Assembly: GCF_900188395.1 (NCBI RefSeq)
Contig: NZ_FZOB01000004.1
Span: forward strand, 62,001-126,000
DNA from: Desulfurobacterium atlanticum
GTDB lineage: Bacteria; Aquificota; Aquificia; Desulfurobacteriales; Desulfurobacteriaceae
DNA: 64,000 nt
Direction of reading: 5' to 3'
The translations under genes and the position numbers were made by a program. Of this stretch, positions 44,068-52,789 are shown in pieces. Positions within the stretch are counted from its first letter, which is position 1, and every line of letters begins with the position of its first letter. Below the pieces are notes generated by a model. That model worked only from the letters and a program-made list of their open reading frames with translations. It made no database searches and had not been told where the DNA came from.

Positions 44068-45603
44068 TTATTCAATATGGTGAGTTTCTTTGTAAGCTTT
44101 TAGTTTCTCTTCATAAGTTTTTATCCAAGGCACATACTTACTTACATAATCAGCACCAAGCCTTGGAGCAACACTACCCTCAAGCCATTCAACAAGCTCT
44201 GTCGCAGCTCTAAACGCACCATCCCACCAGATATATCCAGGAGCATAGTGGAACATGGCAATCTCCGTAGGTCTAACAGCCATCGCTCCAATATTTCTTA
44301 CAATCTTCCTATCAAGAGGTGTAGCAACTCCTTGTTTTTCAAGTTCTTTTTCAACATCAAACGCTATCCTTCTCAAGCTATCAAGAAATCCTATTGATAA
44401 ATCACCACCTACAAAACAGTTTGCCGCCCACTGTTTACTGTGACACTGAGTACATACAGCAAATGCACGCTTTCTGTTCTCAAGACCATCTGTAGGATAT
44501 TTAACAGACGGAAGGGCAGGATGAGGTTTGCCGGGCTTTCTTACAAAAACCAGTTTCCACATACCAAGTTTCCATTTACAGATAGATGCAGGATTATGGG
44601 TCGGTGCATATATCATTTTATCACCTTTAAATACCGCTCCCATATGACAGCTATCACATGTTGGAGCAAAATAGTCAACTCCAGCTTTTAGGACAGGCTT
44701 ATCAAGATTCCATTCATTAAACTGTGAAAGGAACATAGCACCATGCATAGACTTTCCAAACATCTCATAGTTTGGATGGTCTTCAGACTCGTGACACCTT
44801 CCACAGGCTCCTATTCCAGCCCTTACAATCTTAAGCCTGAAGCTGTGGAATGGATGACATGCCGCACAATTACCGATACTACCATCAGGATTTATTGCTC
44901 CTGCACCAACCATAGGCCATGTTCTGAAATCAAAAACAACCCTGTCTTTTGTCTTCTTAACTATCTTTATTTTTGTTCCATGACATGAGTAACATCCCCA
45001 GTTAGCAAAAATTTTTACAACAGCTCCCGCAGGAGGTGCAGGAGATTGAAGCTCTTTTGGAACACCAGCATACTCCCATACAGGGTCATTTACAATATCT
45101 TTCCATGTTGATTCACCGTATGTATTTTTGTGAGGAATAGGTCTGTCTGCCTTCCAGCCAAGAGCTTTTAAAACAATAACAGCAAAGTTTCCACCTGACT
45201 TTGCTTCAGCCTTCTGTGCAATTAAACCTGAATGAGCGTGAATAGACTCTGTATATTCCTTCACAATTTTAGGATGACACTTTGAGCAACTTTTAGGTGT
45301 AACAATTGTAGAAATTATAAAACCGTGATGTTCGTAAGCTGCAGGATTGCTTTTATCAGATTTATGACACTCATAACATCCAACTTTAAACTTGTAATGA
45401 GCTGAACGCTTCCAGTCATTTACAACAAACTGAGTCTTTTTAATATGACATTCTATACAGGCTTGGCTCTCTTTAGAGAAATTTTCTTTAGTTGAAGTGT
45501 AAAACATACCGTTTACATCTTCAGTTTTAGCAAAGGATGAACCAGAAATAATAAAAACCATTCCAGCACCGAAAAGGGTTGCTGTTTTAAGCAGCTTTCT
45601 CAT
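44068..45603 (-). CDS. Octaheme hydroxylamine oxidoreductase-like cytochrome c (epsilon-HAO type)
   Basis: A 511-residue exported multiheme cytochrome (signal about 1-25). Eight CxxCH sites are visible: CIECH, CYECH, CSKCH, CYSCH, CAACH, CGRCH, CDSCH and CTQCH. Length and spacing match HAO-family octaheme enzymes. In Campylobacterota the homologues (epsilon-HAO) are thought to act reductively on hydroxylamine or nitrite to ammonium rather than oxidising hydroxylamine, lacking the cross-linking tyrosine. That residue needs an alignment. The upstream tetraheme gene would deliver quinol electrons. It could feed ammonium to nitrogen assimilation. Confidence 0.8.
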   Translation of the reverse strand: MRKLLKTATLFGAGMVFIISGSSFAKTEDVNGMFYTSTKENFSKESQACIECHIKKTQFVVNDWKRSAHYKFKVGCYECHKSDKSNPAAYEHHGFIISTIVTPKSCSKCHPKIVKEYTESIHAHSGLIAQKAEAKSGGNFAVIVLKALGWKADRPIPHKNTYGESTWKDIVNDPVWEYAGVPKELQSPAPPAGAVVKIFANWGCYSCHGTKIKIVKKTKDRVVFDFRTWPMVGAGAINPDGSIGNCAACHPFHSFRLKIVRAGIGACGRCHESEDHPNYEMFGKSMHGAMFLSQFNEWNLDKPVLKAGVDYFAPTCDSCHMGAVFKGDKMIYAPTHNPASICKWKLGMWKLVFVRKPGKPHPALPSVKYPTDGLENRKRAFAVCTQCHSKQWAANCFVGGDLSIGFLDSLRRIAFDVEKELEKQGVATPLDRKIVRNIGAMAVRPTEIAMFHYAPGYIWWDGAFRAATELVEWLEGSVAPRLGADYVSKYVPWIKTYEEKLKAYKETHHIE

Positions 45604-45622
45604 TTTAACCTCCCCCTAACAG

Positions 45623-46156
45623 TTACTTTTTAGCTACTTCCTTTTTGCCAAAAAGTCTTTCAACCGTTTCCCTGAAATAATAACCGTGTCCCACACCATG
45701 ATGACAATCTATACATGTTTCCTTTATTTCCCCTTTTTTATACTTCTCATGCATCACGTTGTCAGACAGAACCTTATGACAACCTTTACATGAAGACTCA
45801 TAGGTGTAACGATTCCTCTCTTCAAGATTACCAACCCAATCAAAATTTTCTGGACCGGTAAAATGTCCCACCACATCTTTAACAGCTGCCTTTGTTTTCA
45901 CAAGAAGGTAGGTAACAACGTTTGCATCGTGTGGAAGGTGACAGTCAACACACGTAGCTTTACAAGCTCCCGCATCACTACTTAAAGGACCGTGAGCATT
46001 TTCCTCCCACGCATCGTAGGCAAATTTCATCTCGTGGCAGGAAGCACAAAACTGCTCTGTAGATGAATACTTAACTCCCTGAGCTACCGCAAGGGAGATA
46101 ATCAAACCTACCACAAGACCCCCAAAACATAAATACGCTTTTTTTTGTTTCAACAT
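45623..46156 (-). CDS. NapC/NirT-family tetraheme cytochrome c (quinol dehydrogenase)
   Basis: A 177-residue membrane-anchored cytochrome: N-terminal helix (about 8-27) and four CxxCH sites (CASCH, CVDCH, CKGCH, CIDCH). TEQFCASCHEM and the acidic spacing are those of NapC/NrfH/CycX, which take electrons from menaquinol. As first gene of the operon, 19 bp before the octaheme gene, it is the likely electron donor (HaoC/CycX role). It precedes no nrfA or napA here. Confidence 0.85.
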   Translation of the reverse strand: MLKQKKAYLCFGGLVVGLIISLAVAQGVKYSSTEQFCASCHEMKFAYDAWEENAHGPLSSDAGACKATCVDCHLPHDANVVTYLLVKTKAAVKDVVGHFTGPENFDWVGNLEERNRYTYESSCKGCHKVLSDNVMHEKYKKGEIKETCIDCHHGVGHGYYFRETVERLFGKKEVAKK

Positions 46157-46204
46157 CTAACCCTCCCGTTTACAGGTTAAAAGATAGAAAAAAATTTTCT
46201 GAAC

Positions 46205-46231
46205 TCATATAAATCCAGAGCATAAACTCAT
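46205..46231 (-). CDS. Possible 8-codon leader peptide upstream of the tetraheme cytochrome
   Basis: In the predicted leader, GGAGGTGAT is followed by ATG and an eight-codon reading frame ending in TGA (MSLCSGFI). The ribosome site is stronger than needed by chance, but no amino-acid bias or attenuator is seen. Low-confidence. Confidence 0.25.
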   Translation of the reverse strand: MSLCSGFI

Positions 46232-46273
46232 CTATCACCTCCAAAGGTCATTGTTTATCCTATTCTAATTATT

Positions 46274-46302
46274 AATTTATCCAATTTTATAGATATTGTC
46301 AA
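46274..46302 (-). promoter_or_regulatory. Sigma-70 promoter of the HAO-type cytochrome operon
   Basis: Minus-strand TTGACA (46297-46302) and TAAATT (46274-46279) are 17 bp apart, giving a ~110-nt leader. The other half of this 317-bp gap is AT-rich and holds a TAGTATAAT extended -10 (hexamer 46430-46435) facing ileS; nothing else is evident. Confidence 0.55.
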
Positions 46303-46473
46303 CGTAAAAAAACTAATTTGTTAATTTATACTTTTAGAATGTTTAAAATTAATAGCAACAGAAAATCTTTTTCTCTTAGCTACCATAAACTCTAAAAGCA
46401 AAACTTTAAAATTTTTCTAAACAAAGTAGTATAATTAAAGGCTATCAAAAGCACCCGGAACTGGAGGACAGAG

Positions 46474-49263
46474 ATGCCTGATGAAAAGAAAGATTACAAG
46501 GAAACTTTAAATCTTCCGAAAACATCGTTTCCTATGAGGGGAAATCTCCCTAAAAAAGAAACAGAAATTTTGAAATTTTGGAAAGATATAGGGATTTACG
46601 AGAAAGTGCTAAAAAAAAGAGAGGGCAACGAAAAGTATGTACTGCATGATGGTCCTCCATACGCAAACGGACACATCCACATCGGTCACGCCCTTAACAA
46701 AATTCTCAAAGACCTCATTGTTAAATCAAGAGCAATGGCAGGTTACTACACACCTTACGTCCCCGGATGGGATTGTCACGGTCTTCCAATAGAAAGAGCT
46801 GTTTTCCAGAAAATCAAAAAAAGAAAAGAGGAAGTTGACCCGGTAGAGATAAGAAAAAGGTGTAGAGAGTATGCTAAGCAGTGGATAAATACCCAGAGAG
46901 AGGAATTTATAAGGCTTGGAGTTTTAGGTGATTGGGAGAATCCTTACATAACAATGACACCACAGTATCAGGCGGACATATTAAGAGAACTTGCCAAATT
47001 TTATGGTAAAGACCTTGTTTACAGGGCGAAAAAGCCGGTTTACTGGTGTCCAAACTGCACCACTGCCCTTGCAGAAGCTGAGATAGAGTATAAAGATAAA
47101 ACTTCTACATCCATCTATGTAAAGTTCAAAATAGAAGATGAAAAATTTCCTGAAAACAGTTACTTTGTAATATGGACAACAACACCATGGACTCTGCCTG
47201 CAAACGTTGCAGTTGTTCTTCATCCTGACCTTGAATACCAGCTTCTAACAGACGGCACTGAAAACTATTTAATAACAACGAACCTTGTAGATAGCTTCAA
47301 AGAAAAAATTGGAAAAGAATTAAAATCCATTAAAACTTTCAAAGGAAGTGAACTTGAAGGTATAAGATACAGCCATCCTTTCATAGACAGAGAGGGTGTA
47401 AGTATTCTGGCAGACTTTGTTTCAGATGATACAGGAACCGGAATTGTTCACTCAGCTCCCGGACACGGTGAAGAGGACTACATAGTAAGCAGAAAATACA
47501 ATCTCCCTGTTCTTGCCCCTGTGGACGATTACGGCAGATTTACAAATGAAGCTCCAGAGTGGCTTCAGGGAATAAAGATATGGCAGGCAAATGAAATTAT
47601 AGTTAAAAGGTTGAAAGAAACCGGATACCTTCTTCACACAGAAGAGATAACTCATTCCTACCCACACTGCTGGAGATGTAAAAAACCGGTAATATTCAGG
47701 GCTACTCCCCAGTGGTTTATCGCACTTGACAAAGGAAATCCAACACTAAGAGAGATAGCTCTATCTGAAATCAAAAAGGTAAAATGGATCCCGGAATGGG
47801 GAGAGATAAGAATCAGCAATATGGTGGAACAAAGGCCTGACTGGTGTATTTCAAGACAGCGTATCTGGGGCGTGCCTATTGTTGCTTTCTACTGCGAAAA
47901 ATGTGGAAAGCTTATAGCGTCTCAAGAGATCGCTGAACATGTGGCGGATATATTTGAAAAAGAAAGTGCAGATTCATGGTACGAAAAACCTGCAAATGAG
48001 CTTCTGCCAGATGGATTTAAGTGTCCCGAATGTGGTGGAACAGAATTTAAAAAAGAGATGGATATCCTTGACGTGTGGTTTGATTCTGGAAGCTCTCATG
48101 CCGCTGTTCTTGAAAGGAGAAAAGAACTAAAGTGGCCTGCTGACATGTATCTTGAAGGTTCAGATCAGCACAGAGGATGGTTCCAGGCAAGTCTTCTTGA
48201 ATCATGCGGAACAAGAGGGAAAGCTCCGTATAGATCGGTCTTAACACACGGTTTCACCCTTGACCAGCAGGGAAGAAAAATGAGCAAGTCTCTCGGAAAC
48301 GTTATCTCACCTCAGGATATAATAAAGCAGTTCGGCGCTGATATTTTAAGGCTGTGGGTATCAAGTGAAAACTTCTCAGAAGACGTAAGAATTTCAAAAG
48401 ATATACTCAAGCAGATAGCTGACGTTTACAGAAAAATACGAAACACCATAAGGTTTATCCTTGGAAACCTTAACGACTTCAATCCTGAAACAGACACTGT
48501 TCCATTTAAAGAGATGGAAGAGATAGACAGATGGGCTCTTACAAGACTCTCACAGATCAAAAAGGAAATTTTAAAATTCTATGAAGAGTTTAAATACAAC
48601 AGAATTTATAGAGTTATTTACAACTACTGCGCCACAGAACTCAGTGCAACATACCTTGATATTTTGAAAGATACCCTATACTGCGAACTTCCAGATTCAA
48701 AGAAAAGAAGAAGTGCCCAGACAGCAATATATACGATATTAAGAGAGCTAACCAAACTCCTTGCCCCCATACTTTCCTTCACCATGGAGGAAGTTTACTC
48801 TCACATACCAGGAGATAAGGAGGAATCTGTATTCCTTGAAAACTTTGAGAGTGAAATACCAGAAGAAAAAGAACTCCTTCCTGTGTGGAAAAAACTTATA
48901 GATGTTAAAAAAGCTGTAAATAAAGCATGTGAAACTGCAAGAACAGAAAAACTTATAGGTCATTCCCTTGAAGCAGCAGTAAAAGTTTACGCAGACGGAG
49001 AAATTTTTGACCTGCTTAAAAAGTATGAAAGCCAGCTTCCATACATCTTTATAACTTCTAAAGCGGAAGTTTTAGCACTTAAAGAAGCTCCTGCTGAGGC
49101 TGTTTCAGATGAAGAGATAGAAAAACTTAAAGTTTTAGTTGAAAAAGCACCGGGTAAAAAGTGCGAAAGGTGCTGGATGTTCTCTGAAGACGTAGGTAAA
49201 GATTCAGAATACCCGGATGTATGTCCAAGATGTAAAGAGGTTCTGAAAAAACTGGGGGAGTAA
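46474..49263 (+). CDS. ileS: Isoleucyl-tRNA synthetase
   Basis: A 929-residue class I synthetase. HIGH is seen in NGHIHIGHALNKILKD (near 67) and KMSKS in GRKMSKSLGN (near 607). The editing domain (TGTGIVHSAPGHGEEDY) is intact. The C-terminus has zinc-binding CERCW and CPRC motifs, the bacterial IleS type 1 form. Length is normal. It is followed 35 bp on by radC. Confidence 0.97.
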   Translation: MPDEKKDYKETLNLPKTSFPMRGNLPKKETEILKFWKDIGIYEKVLKKREGNEKYVLHDGPPYANGHIHIGHALNKILKDLIVKSRAMAGYYTPYVPGWDCHGLPIERAVFQKIKKRKEEVDPVEIRKRCREYAKQWINTQREEFIRLGVLGDWENPYITMTPQYQADILRELAKFYGKDLVYRAKKPVYWCPNCTTALAEAEIEYKDKTSTSIYVKFKIEDEKFPENSYFVIWTTTPWTLPANVAVVLHPDLEYQLLTDGTENYLITTNLVDSFKEKIGKELKSIKTFKGSELEGIRYSHPFIDREGVSILADFVSDDTGTGIVHSAPGHGEEDYIVSRKYNLPVLAPVDDYGRFTNEAPEWLQGIKIWQANEIIVKRLKETGYLLHTEEITHSYPHCWRCKKPVIFRATPQWFIALDKGNPTLREIALSEIKKVKWIPEWGEIRISNMVEQRPDWCISRQRIWGVPIVAFYCEKCGKLIASQEIAEHVADIFEKESADSWYEKPANELLPDGFKCPECGGTEFKKEMDILDVWFDSGSSHAAVLERRKELKWPADMYLEGSDQHRGWFQASLLESCGTRGKAPYRSVLTHGFTLDQQGRKMSKSLGNVISPQDIIKQFGADILRLWVSSENFSEDVRISKDILKQIADVYRKIRNTIRFILGNLNDFNPETDTVPFKEMEEIDRWALTRLSQIKKEILKFYEEFKYNRIYRVIYNYCATELSATYLDILKDTLYCELPDSKKRRSAQTAIYTILRELTKLLAPILSFTMEEVYSHIPGDKEESVFLENFESEIPEEKELLPVWKKLIDVKKAVNKACETARTEKLIGHSLEAAVKVYADGEIFDLLKKYESQLPYIFITSKAEVLALKEAPAEAVSDEEIEKLKVLVEKAPGKKCERCWMFSEDVGKDSEYPDVCPRCKEVLKKLGE

Positions 49264-49297
49264 CATTCCCCCCTTTTAACCCTATAACGGAGAAAGT

Positions 49298-49972
49298 GTG
49301 AGTTTTTACACGATAAAGGAGCTACCTGAATCTGACAGACCAAGAGAGAAGCTTTTAAAGTTAGGTGCTGAAAACCTCACAGATACAGAACTTATAGCAA
49401 TACTTCTTAGAACCGGAACAAAAGGAAAGAATGTTTTAGACCTTGCAAGAGAACTGCTGAAACACTTTAGCGGTATAAACGGCCTTTCTGAAGCTTCCAT
49501 AGCCGAACTTTCAAAGTTTAAAGGACTTGGAAAAACTAAAGCGATAACACTAAAAGCAGCCATTGAAACAGGAAAAAGAGCAGGGATAGTTGCCAGGAAA
49601 CCAAAAATCTCATCCCCTGAACAAGCTTACAACATTTTAAGAAACTTCTCTTTTAACAAAGTAGAAATCTTTGGCATAATAACATTAAACACAAAAGGAG
49701 AAGTTATAAATATCCACCAGATTACAAAAGGGGGACTTAACTTTACTCACATCACACCCAAAGAAGTATTTCACCCGGCCGTGAAGGATTTATCAAACAC
49801 GATAATTCTCTTTCACAACCACCCTTCAGGTTCTCCAGAACCTTCAAGTGAAGACATAAAAATCACCCATGAACTTATAAAAGCAGGTAATCTCCTTGAT
49901 ATAGAAATTGTTGACCACATAATCCTTGGAAACAACATCTTTTTCAGCATGAAAAAAGAAGGTCTGATTTAG
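49298..49972 (+). CDS. radC: RadC/JAB1-MPN-domain protein
   Basis: A 224-residue RadC family protein starting at GTG. An N-terminal HhH region (GINGLSEASIAELSKFKGLG) is followed by the JAB domain with the metal motif HNHPSGSPEPSSEDI (H-x-H...S...D, near 168). The family was long linked to DNA repair, but that function is unproven. It overlaps the convergent arsC-type gene by 4 bp. Confidence 0.93.
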   Translation: MSFYTIKELPESDRPREKLLKLGAENLTDTELIAILLRTGTKGKNVLDLARELLKHFSGINGLSEASIAELSKFKGLGKTKAITLKAAIETGKRAGIVARKPKISSPEQAYNILRNFSFNKVEIFGIITLNTKGEVINIHQITKGGLNFTHITPKEVFHPAVKDLSNTIILFHNHPSGSPEPSSEDIKITHELIKAGNLLDIEIVDHIILGNNIFFSMKKEGLI

Positions 49973-50379
49973 TTAGAAAACTCTTCAACTATCCAGCTTT
50001 TTATCTCATCTCTAACTTTTCTAAAGGTTTCCAGAATCTCCTCCTCATCTCCTGTTGCAGACGAAGGATCTTTAAAACTTTTATGAACATACCTTTTCGC
50101 ACCTGGAATATAGGGACAGGATTCCTTTGCAGAATCACAGACCGTAACGACAACATCAAACTCTATCCCTTTAAGCTCTTCCACCTTTTTGGAAGTGTGA
50201 GATGAGATATCTATTCCTATCTCTCTCATAACCTTTACCGCATACTTGTTAACACCGGTAGACTTTGTCCCGGCACTATAAACATCATACCTATCCCCAT
50301 AAACGGCTCTTAAAATTCCCTCAGCCATCTGAGAACGTGCCGAGTTATGAGTGCATACAAACAGAACTTTTTTCTTCAT
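49969..50379 (-). CDS. arsC: Thioredoxin-coupled arsenate reductase / low-MW phosphatase
   Basis: A 136-residue LMW-PTP-fold protein. The P-loop is CTHNSARS (C-x5-R; Cys about 9), with a second pair in VCDSAKESCP (C-x6-C, near 81 and 88). That Cys triad is the redox relay of thioredoxin-dependent ArsC. It overlaps the nuclease-like gene by 4 bp and no arsenite pump (arsB/acr3) or arsR is visible. It could instead be a tyrosine phosphatase, but the paired cysteines favour ArsC. Confidence 0.85.
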   Translation of the reverse strand: MKKKVLFVCTHNSARSQMAEGILRAVYGDRYDVYSAGTKSTGVNKYAVKVMREIGIDISSHTSKKVEELKGIEFDVVVTVCDSAKESCPYIPGAKRYVHKSFKDPSSATGDEEEILETFRKVRDEIKSWIVEEFSN

Positions 50380-51053
50380 AACAACTCCTCTCTCCCAGCA
50401 ACATCTATATTTTTATAACCATACCTTTTGAAAAGCTTTTTGACATACATGGTGGCAAATCTACCATCAAGCCCCGTACAGAAAACAAAAACCTTTCCAC
50501 TCCCACACACTTCCGTAATAGAGTTAAGAAATATAAGTTTTCTTCCCTTCTTTGTCCTTTTATAAAGGGGATCTCTCCACTGACGTACCATATTGGCTTT
50601 ACACTCATGCAGTTCAAGGCCATCAGGACCTGAAAAAGCAACATCTATCTCTTTAGGTGAAATCTCTTTTCTCCCCTTATAAAGTCTACATTGATTTATT
50701 CTTCGGTATCTTCCTTTAATTTTTAAAGGACCTCTCTTTGAAAGTAGAATTTCAAGAAAATCTCCCCTCCTTGTATCCGTGCTTCTTAAAAAGAATTTCT
50801 TCAAAATTTGCAAAAGTTCTTCAGCCTCCGAAAAAGAGATAACCCCTATATCATAACATTCTCTGACAGTATGAAAGATCCTCTCTGCTATAACTCTCTG
50901 CGGATCTGTAGGTCTGAACAGATTTATAAGTTCAAAAACATAACTTTTCAATTCCGGGCGGGAATCAAGAAAAGAAAAAAGCTCTTCCAGTTCACGACAG
51001 GTAATAGCACTTAAAGTTTTCCCTTTCCTGCAGGAACACTTACCATTCCTCAT
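50376..51053 (-). CDS. PD-(D/E)XK-like nuclease-fold protein of unknown role
   Basis: A 225-residue protein. The N-terminus has a Cys-rich MRNGKCSCRKG. The middle holds KEIDVAFSGPDGLELHECKAN, given as region ~136-157, which reads as D-x(n)-E-x-K of the restriction-endonuclease-like fold, followed by a basic segment. It overlaps both neighbours by 4 bp: arsC downstream and the sirtuin upstream. I do not recognise a named family. A DNA-processing or CARF-less effector function is possible; catalytic assignment is inferred. Confidence 0.5.
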   Translation of the reverse strand: MRNGKCSCRKGKTLSAITCRELEELFSFLDSRPELKSYVFELINLFRPTDPQRVIAERIFHTVRECYDIGVISFSEAEELLQILKKFFLRSTDTRRGDFLEILLSKRGPLKIKGRYRRINQCRLYKGRKEISPKEIDVAFSGPDGLELHECKANMVRQWRDPLYKRTKKGRKLIFLNSITEVCGSGKVFVFCTGLDGRFATMYVKKLFKRYGYKNIDVAGREELL

Positions 51054-51868
51054 CCTTTCTTAACCTCGTTTAAAATAAGAGAAAGCACTTTACCGGCGGA
51101 ATCTCTAAAAACAGCATCACAAATACTACTCAAAGATGTCTCTTCCAGATTGATCTCAACAAGAAACGCCCCGCCTCGCTTTGCATAAATCGGCAGTAAA
51201 GCCGCCGGTTGAACAACAGCAGATGTGCCGATTGAAAAGAAAAACTCACAAGCGCTGGAAATTTCAAACGCCTTTTCAACCGCCTCTTCCGGTAAAATTT
51301 CTCCAAACCATACCACTCCAGGACCAACTATTTCACCACAAACTTTACACACAGGAAGGACATCTTTAGTAAAGTTTTTTAAAACAGTTTCATTAAACTC
51401 ATCGTCAGACATTCCTTTTAACACTTCTCTCCCTGAAAAAGGAAAAATAGATGAAAACTCCTTTTCTGAATACTCTTTACCACAAAACCTGCATTTCCCT
51501 CTGAAAATGTTTCCATGAAGCTCTATAACCCTTTTTGATCCAGCTCTAAAATGAAGTCCATCAACATTTTGAGTAATAACCCACACATCCCTCAACAGTC
51601 TTTCAAACTCAGAAATAGCCAAATGTCCACTGTTTGGCTCTGCCTTAGCTATAAGCCTCATTCTAAAAAGATACCACTGCCACACCCTTACAGGATTTTC
51701 AATAAAGGCATCCAGTGTTGCAAGCTCTGTCGGAGAATACCTGTTCCACAATCCATCTTTTCCCCTGAAAGTTGGTATTCCACTTTCAGCACTTATCCCC
51801 GCCCCTGTAAAGAATACAACTCTATTACTCTGAATTAACTTCTCCTTTAAAATCTTTAAATTCTCCAT
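51050..51868 (-). CDS. cobB: Sirtuin NAD-dependent protein deacylase (CobB/SIRT5-like)
   Basis: A 272-residue Sir2-fold enzyme. GAGISAESGIPTFRG binds NAD, TQNVDGLH and ELHGN (catalytic His) follow, and the zinc cysteines are in CRFCG and CKVCG. WYLFRMRL has Tyr and Arg three residues apart, as in the Y-x-x-R pair that lets CobB/SIRT5 remove succinyl or malonyl groups. ATG at 51868 is chosen over a TTG six codons earlier. It overlaps the membrane-protein gene by 44 bp upstream. Confidence 0.88.
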   Translation of the reverse strand: MENLKILKEKLIQSNRVVFFTGAGISAESGIPTFRGKDGLWNRYSPTELATLDAFIENPVRVWQWYLFRMRLIAKAEPNSGHLAISEFERLLRDVWVITQNVDGLHFRAGSKRVIELHGNIFRGKCRFCGKEYSEKEFSSIFPFSGREVLKGMSDDEFNETVLKNFTKDVLPVCKVCGEIVGPGVVWFGEILPEEAVEKAFEISSACEFFFSIGTSAVVQPAALLPIYAKRGGAFLVEINLEETSLSSICDAVFRDSAGKVLSLILNEVKKG

Positions 51869-52388
51869 TCTTAACCCTGCCAACAAATTTGCCGGTTTTC
51901 ATTATTTTAAAACTATCCCCTTTCCTCTTTAAAACCGCCTCAAACATAGAAGCATTATTTATCAGATATCTTACTACCACTTTATCATCATAAACTTTTT
52001 CTTCCACAACCCTAACGTTGTTAGAAAGAGTAGAAGCATCAAAGGTTACAAGAAAACGCCCCGCAATAAATGCAAAAACAAACCTTAAAATAAAAGCTGT
52101 AAAAAATACAAAAACAGCAAAAATCAAAAGTGTTTTAAAACTACCTAAAACCTTTTCTAAAACAAATGTAGCAACTATTCCACGAAAAGAAAAACTAAAA
52201 GCAAGAACAATTAACGCAGCAACAACTGCAATATTTGAAAAAGGTATCTTATCAAGTATAGTTCCCATATCCCAGCACCTTACAGCAGACCAGAATTCCC
52301 CTTTCCTGAGAAGCTCAATATAATATTTGAAAAACTCTGCCCCATCACCAGAGAACAAAAAGCTTTCAATTTCCAGAACCCCCACCAT
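51825..52388 (-). CDS. Hypothetical two-helix membrane protein
   Basis: A 187-residue protein with two adjacent hydrophobic helices (about 52-70 and 84-112) and a C-terminal soluble part (VRVVEEKVYDDKVVVRYLI ... MFEAVLKRKGDSFKIMKTG) with a beta-rich look. That part may be an NTF2-like or ABC transporter-accessory (MlaC/Tol2-type) fold, but I cannot name it. It is the first gene of the run ending at arsC and lies just left of the tRNA-Leu fragment. Confidence 0.45.
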   Translation of the reverse strand: MVGVLEIESFLFSGDGAEFFKYYIELLRKGEFWSAVRCWDMGTILDKIPFSNIAVVAALIVLAFSFSFRGIVATFVLEKVLGSFKTLLIFAVFVFFTAFILRFVFAFIAGRFLVTFDASTLSNNVRVVEEKVYDDKVVVRYLINNASMFEAVLKRKGDSFKIMKTGKFVGRVKNGEFKDFKGEVNSE

Positions 52389-52446
52389 TTCCCCTCTAAA
52401 AGTAGATTAACTTCCAAATTTTTAAATTATGACTTTCAAGAAATAT

Positions 52447-52501
52447 TGGTGCCCGGGGCGGGACTTGAACCCGCACGGTGTTGCCACCACAGGATCCTGA
52501 G
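52447..52501 (-). other. 3' fragment of tRNA-Leu(CAG): attachment site at the element border
   Basis: Read on the minus strand, the fragment starts CTCAGGA (anticodon loop with CAG), then the 3' anticodon stem TCCTG, a long variable arm GGTG-GCAA-CACC, the T arm GCGGG-TTCAAGT-CCCGC, and acceptor CCCGGGC-A-CCA. The 5' acceptor strand, D arm and 5' anticodon stem are absent; AT-rich sequence precedes it. Class II variable arm plus anticodon identify tRNA-Leu. A fragment starting exactly at the anticodon loop is what tyrosine-recombinase integration leaves. The complete gene should lie at the other end of the element. Confidence 0.85.
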
Positions 52502-52537
52502 TTTTATGTAAAGTTTTGTTTTTCAAGTTCTTTATTG

Positions 52538-52789
52538 TTAACTGTTCGCAGAATGGTCGCATAGTTGTTTCTCCAGCCATTTTTCAAGATAATCTGCAGG
52601 AATATCAAAACCGTGTTTCCGTAAACTGCTTATTAGCTCTCTGAGATATGCTACATCGTTGCTATTTAGATTGTCTTTTTCAAGTAAAATTCTTCTGAAC
52701 TTTCTTCCGTCTTCACCGGTGAAGAGGAATATTTTTTTTCTTCTCAGGTCAAATTCTTCAAAAACCTCAACAACTTCTTTGGCTTTCAT
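52538..52789 (-). CDS. Hypothetical small protein next to the attachment site
   Basis: An 83-residue charged helical protein (FEEFDLRRKKIFLFTGEDG; LRELISSLRKHGFDIPADYL). It overlaps the upstream 173-residue gene by 4 bp. Small genes beside att often encode excisionase-like factors; no HTH is clear, so this is only a possibility. Confidence 0.45.
   Translation of the reverse strand: MKAKEVVEVFEEFDLRRKKIFLFTGEDGRKFRRILLEKDNLNSNDVAYLRELISSLRKHGFDIPADYLEKWLEKQLCDHSANS

Noticed and set aside
52447-52560. Intact tRNA-Leu interrupted by a group I intron at the anticodon
   Set aside because: The sequence beyond the anticodon loop is coding within ~40 bases and shows no intron core or 5' exon. Integration explains it better.
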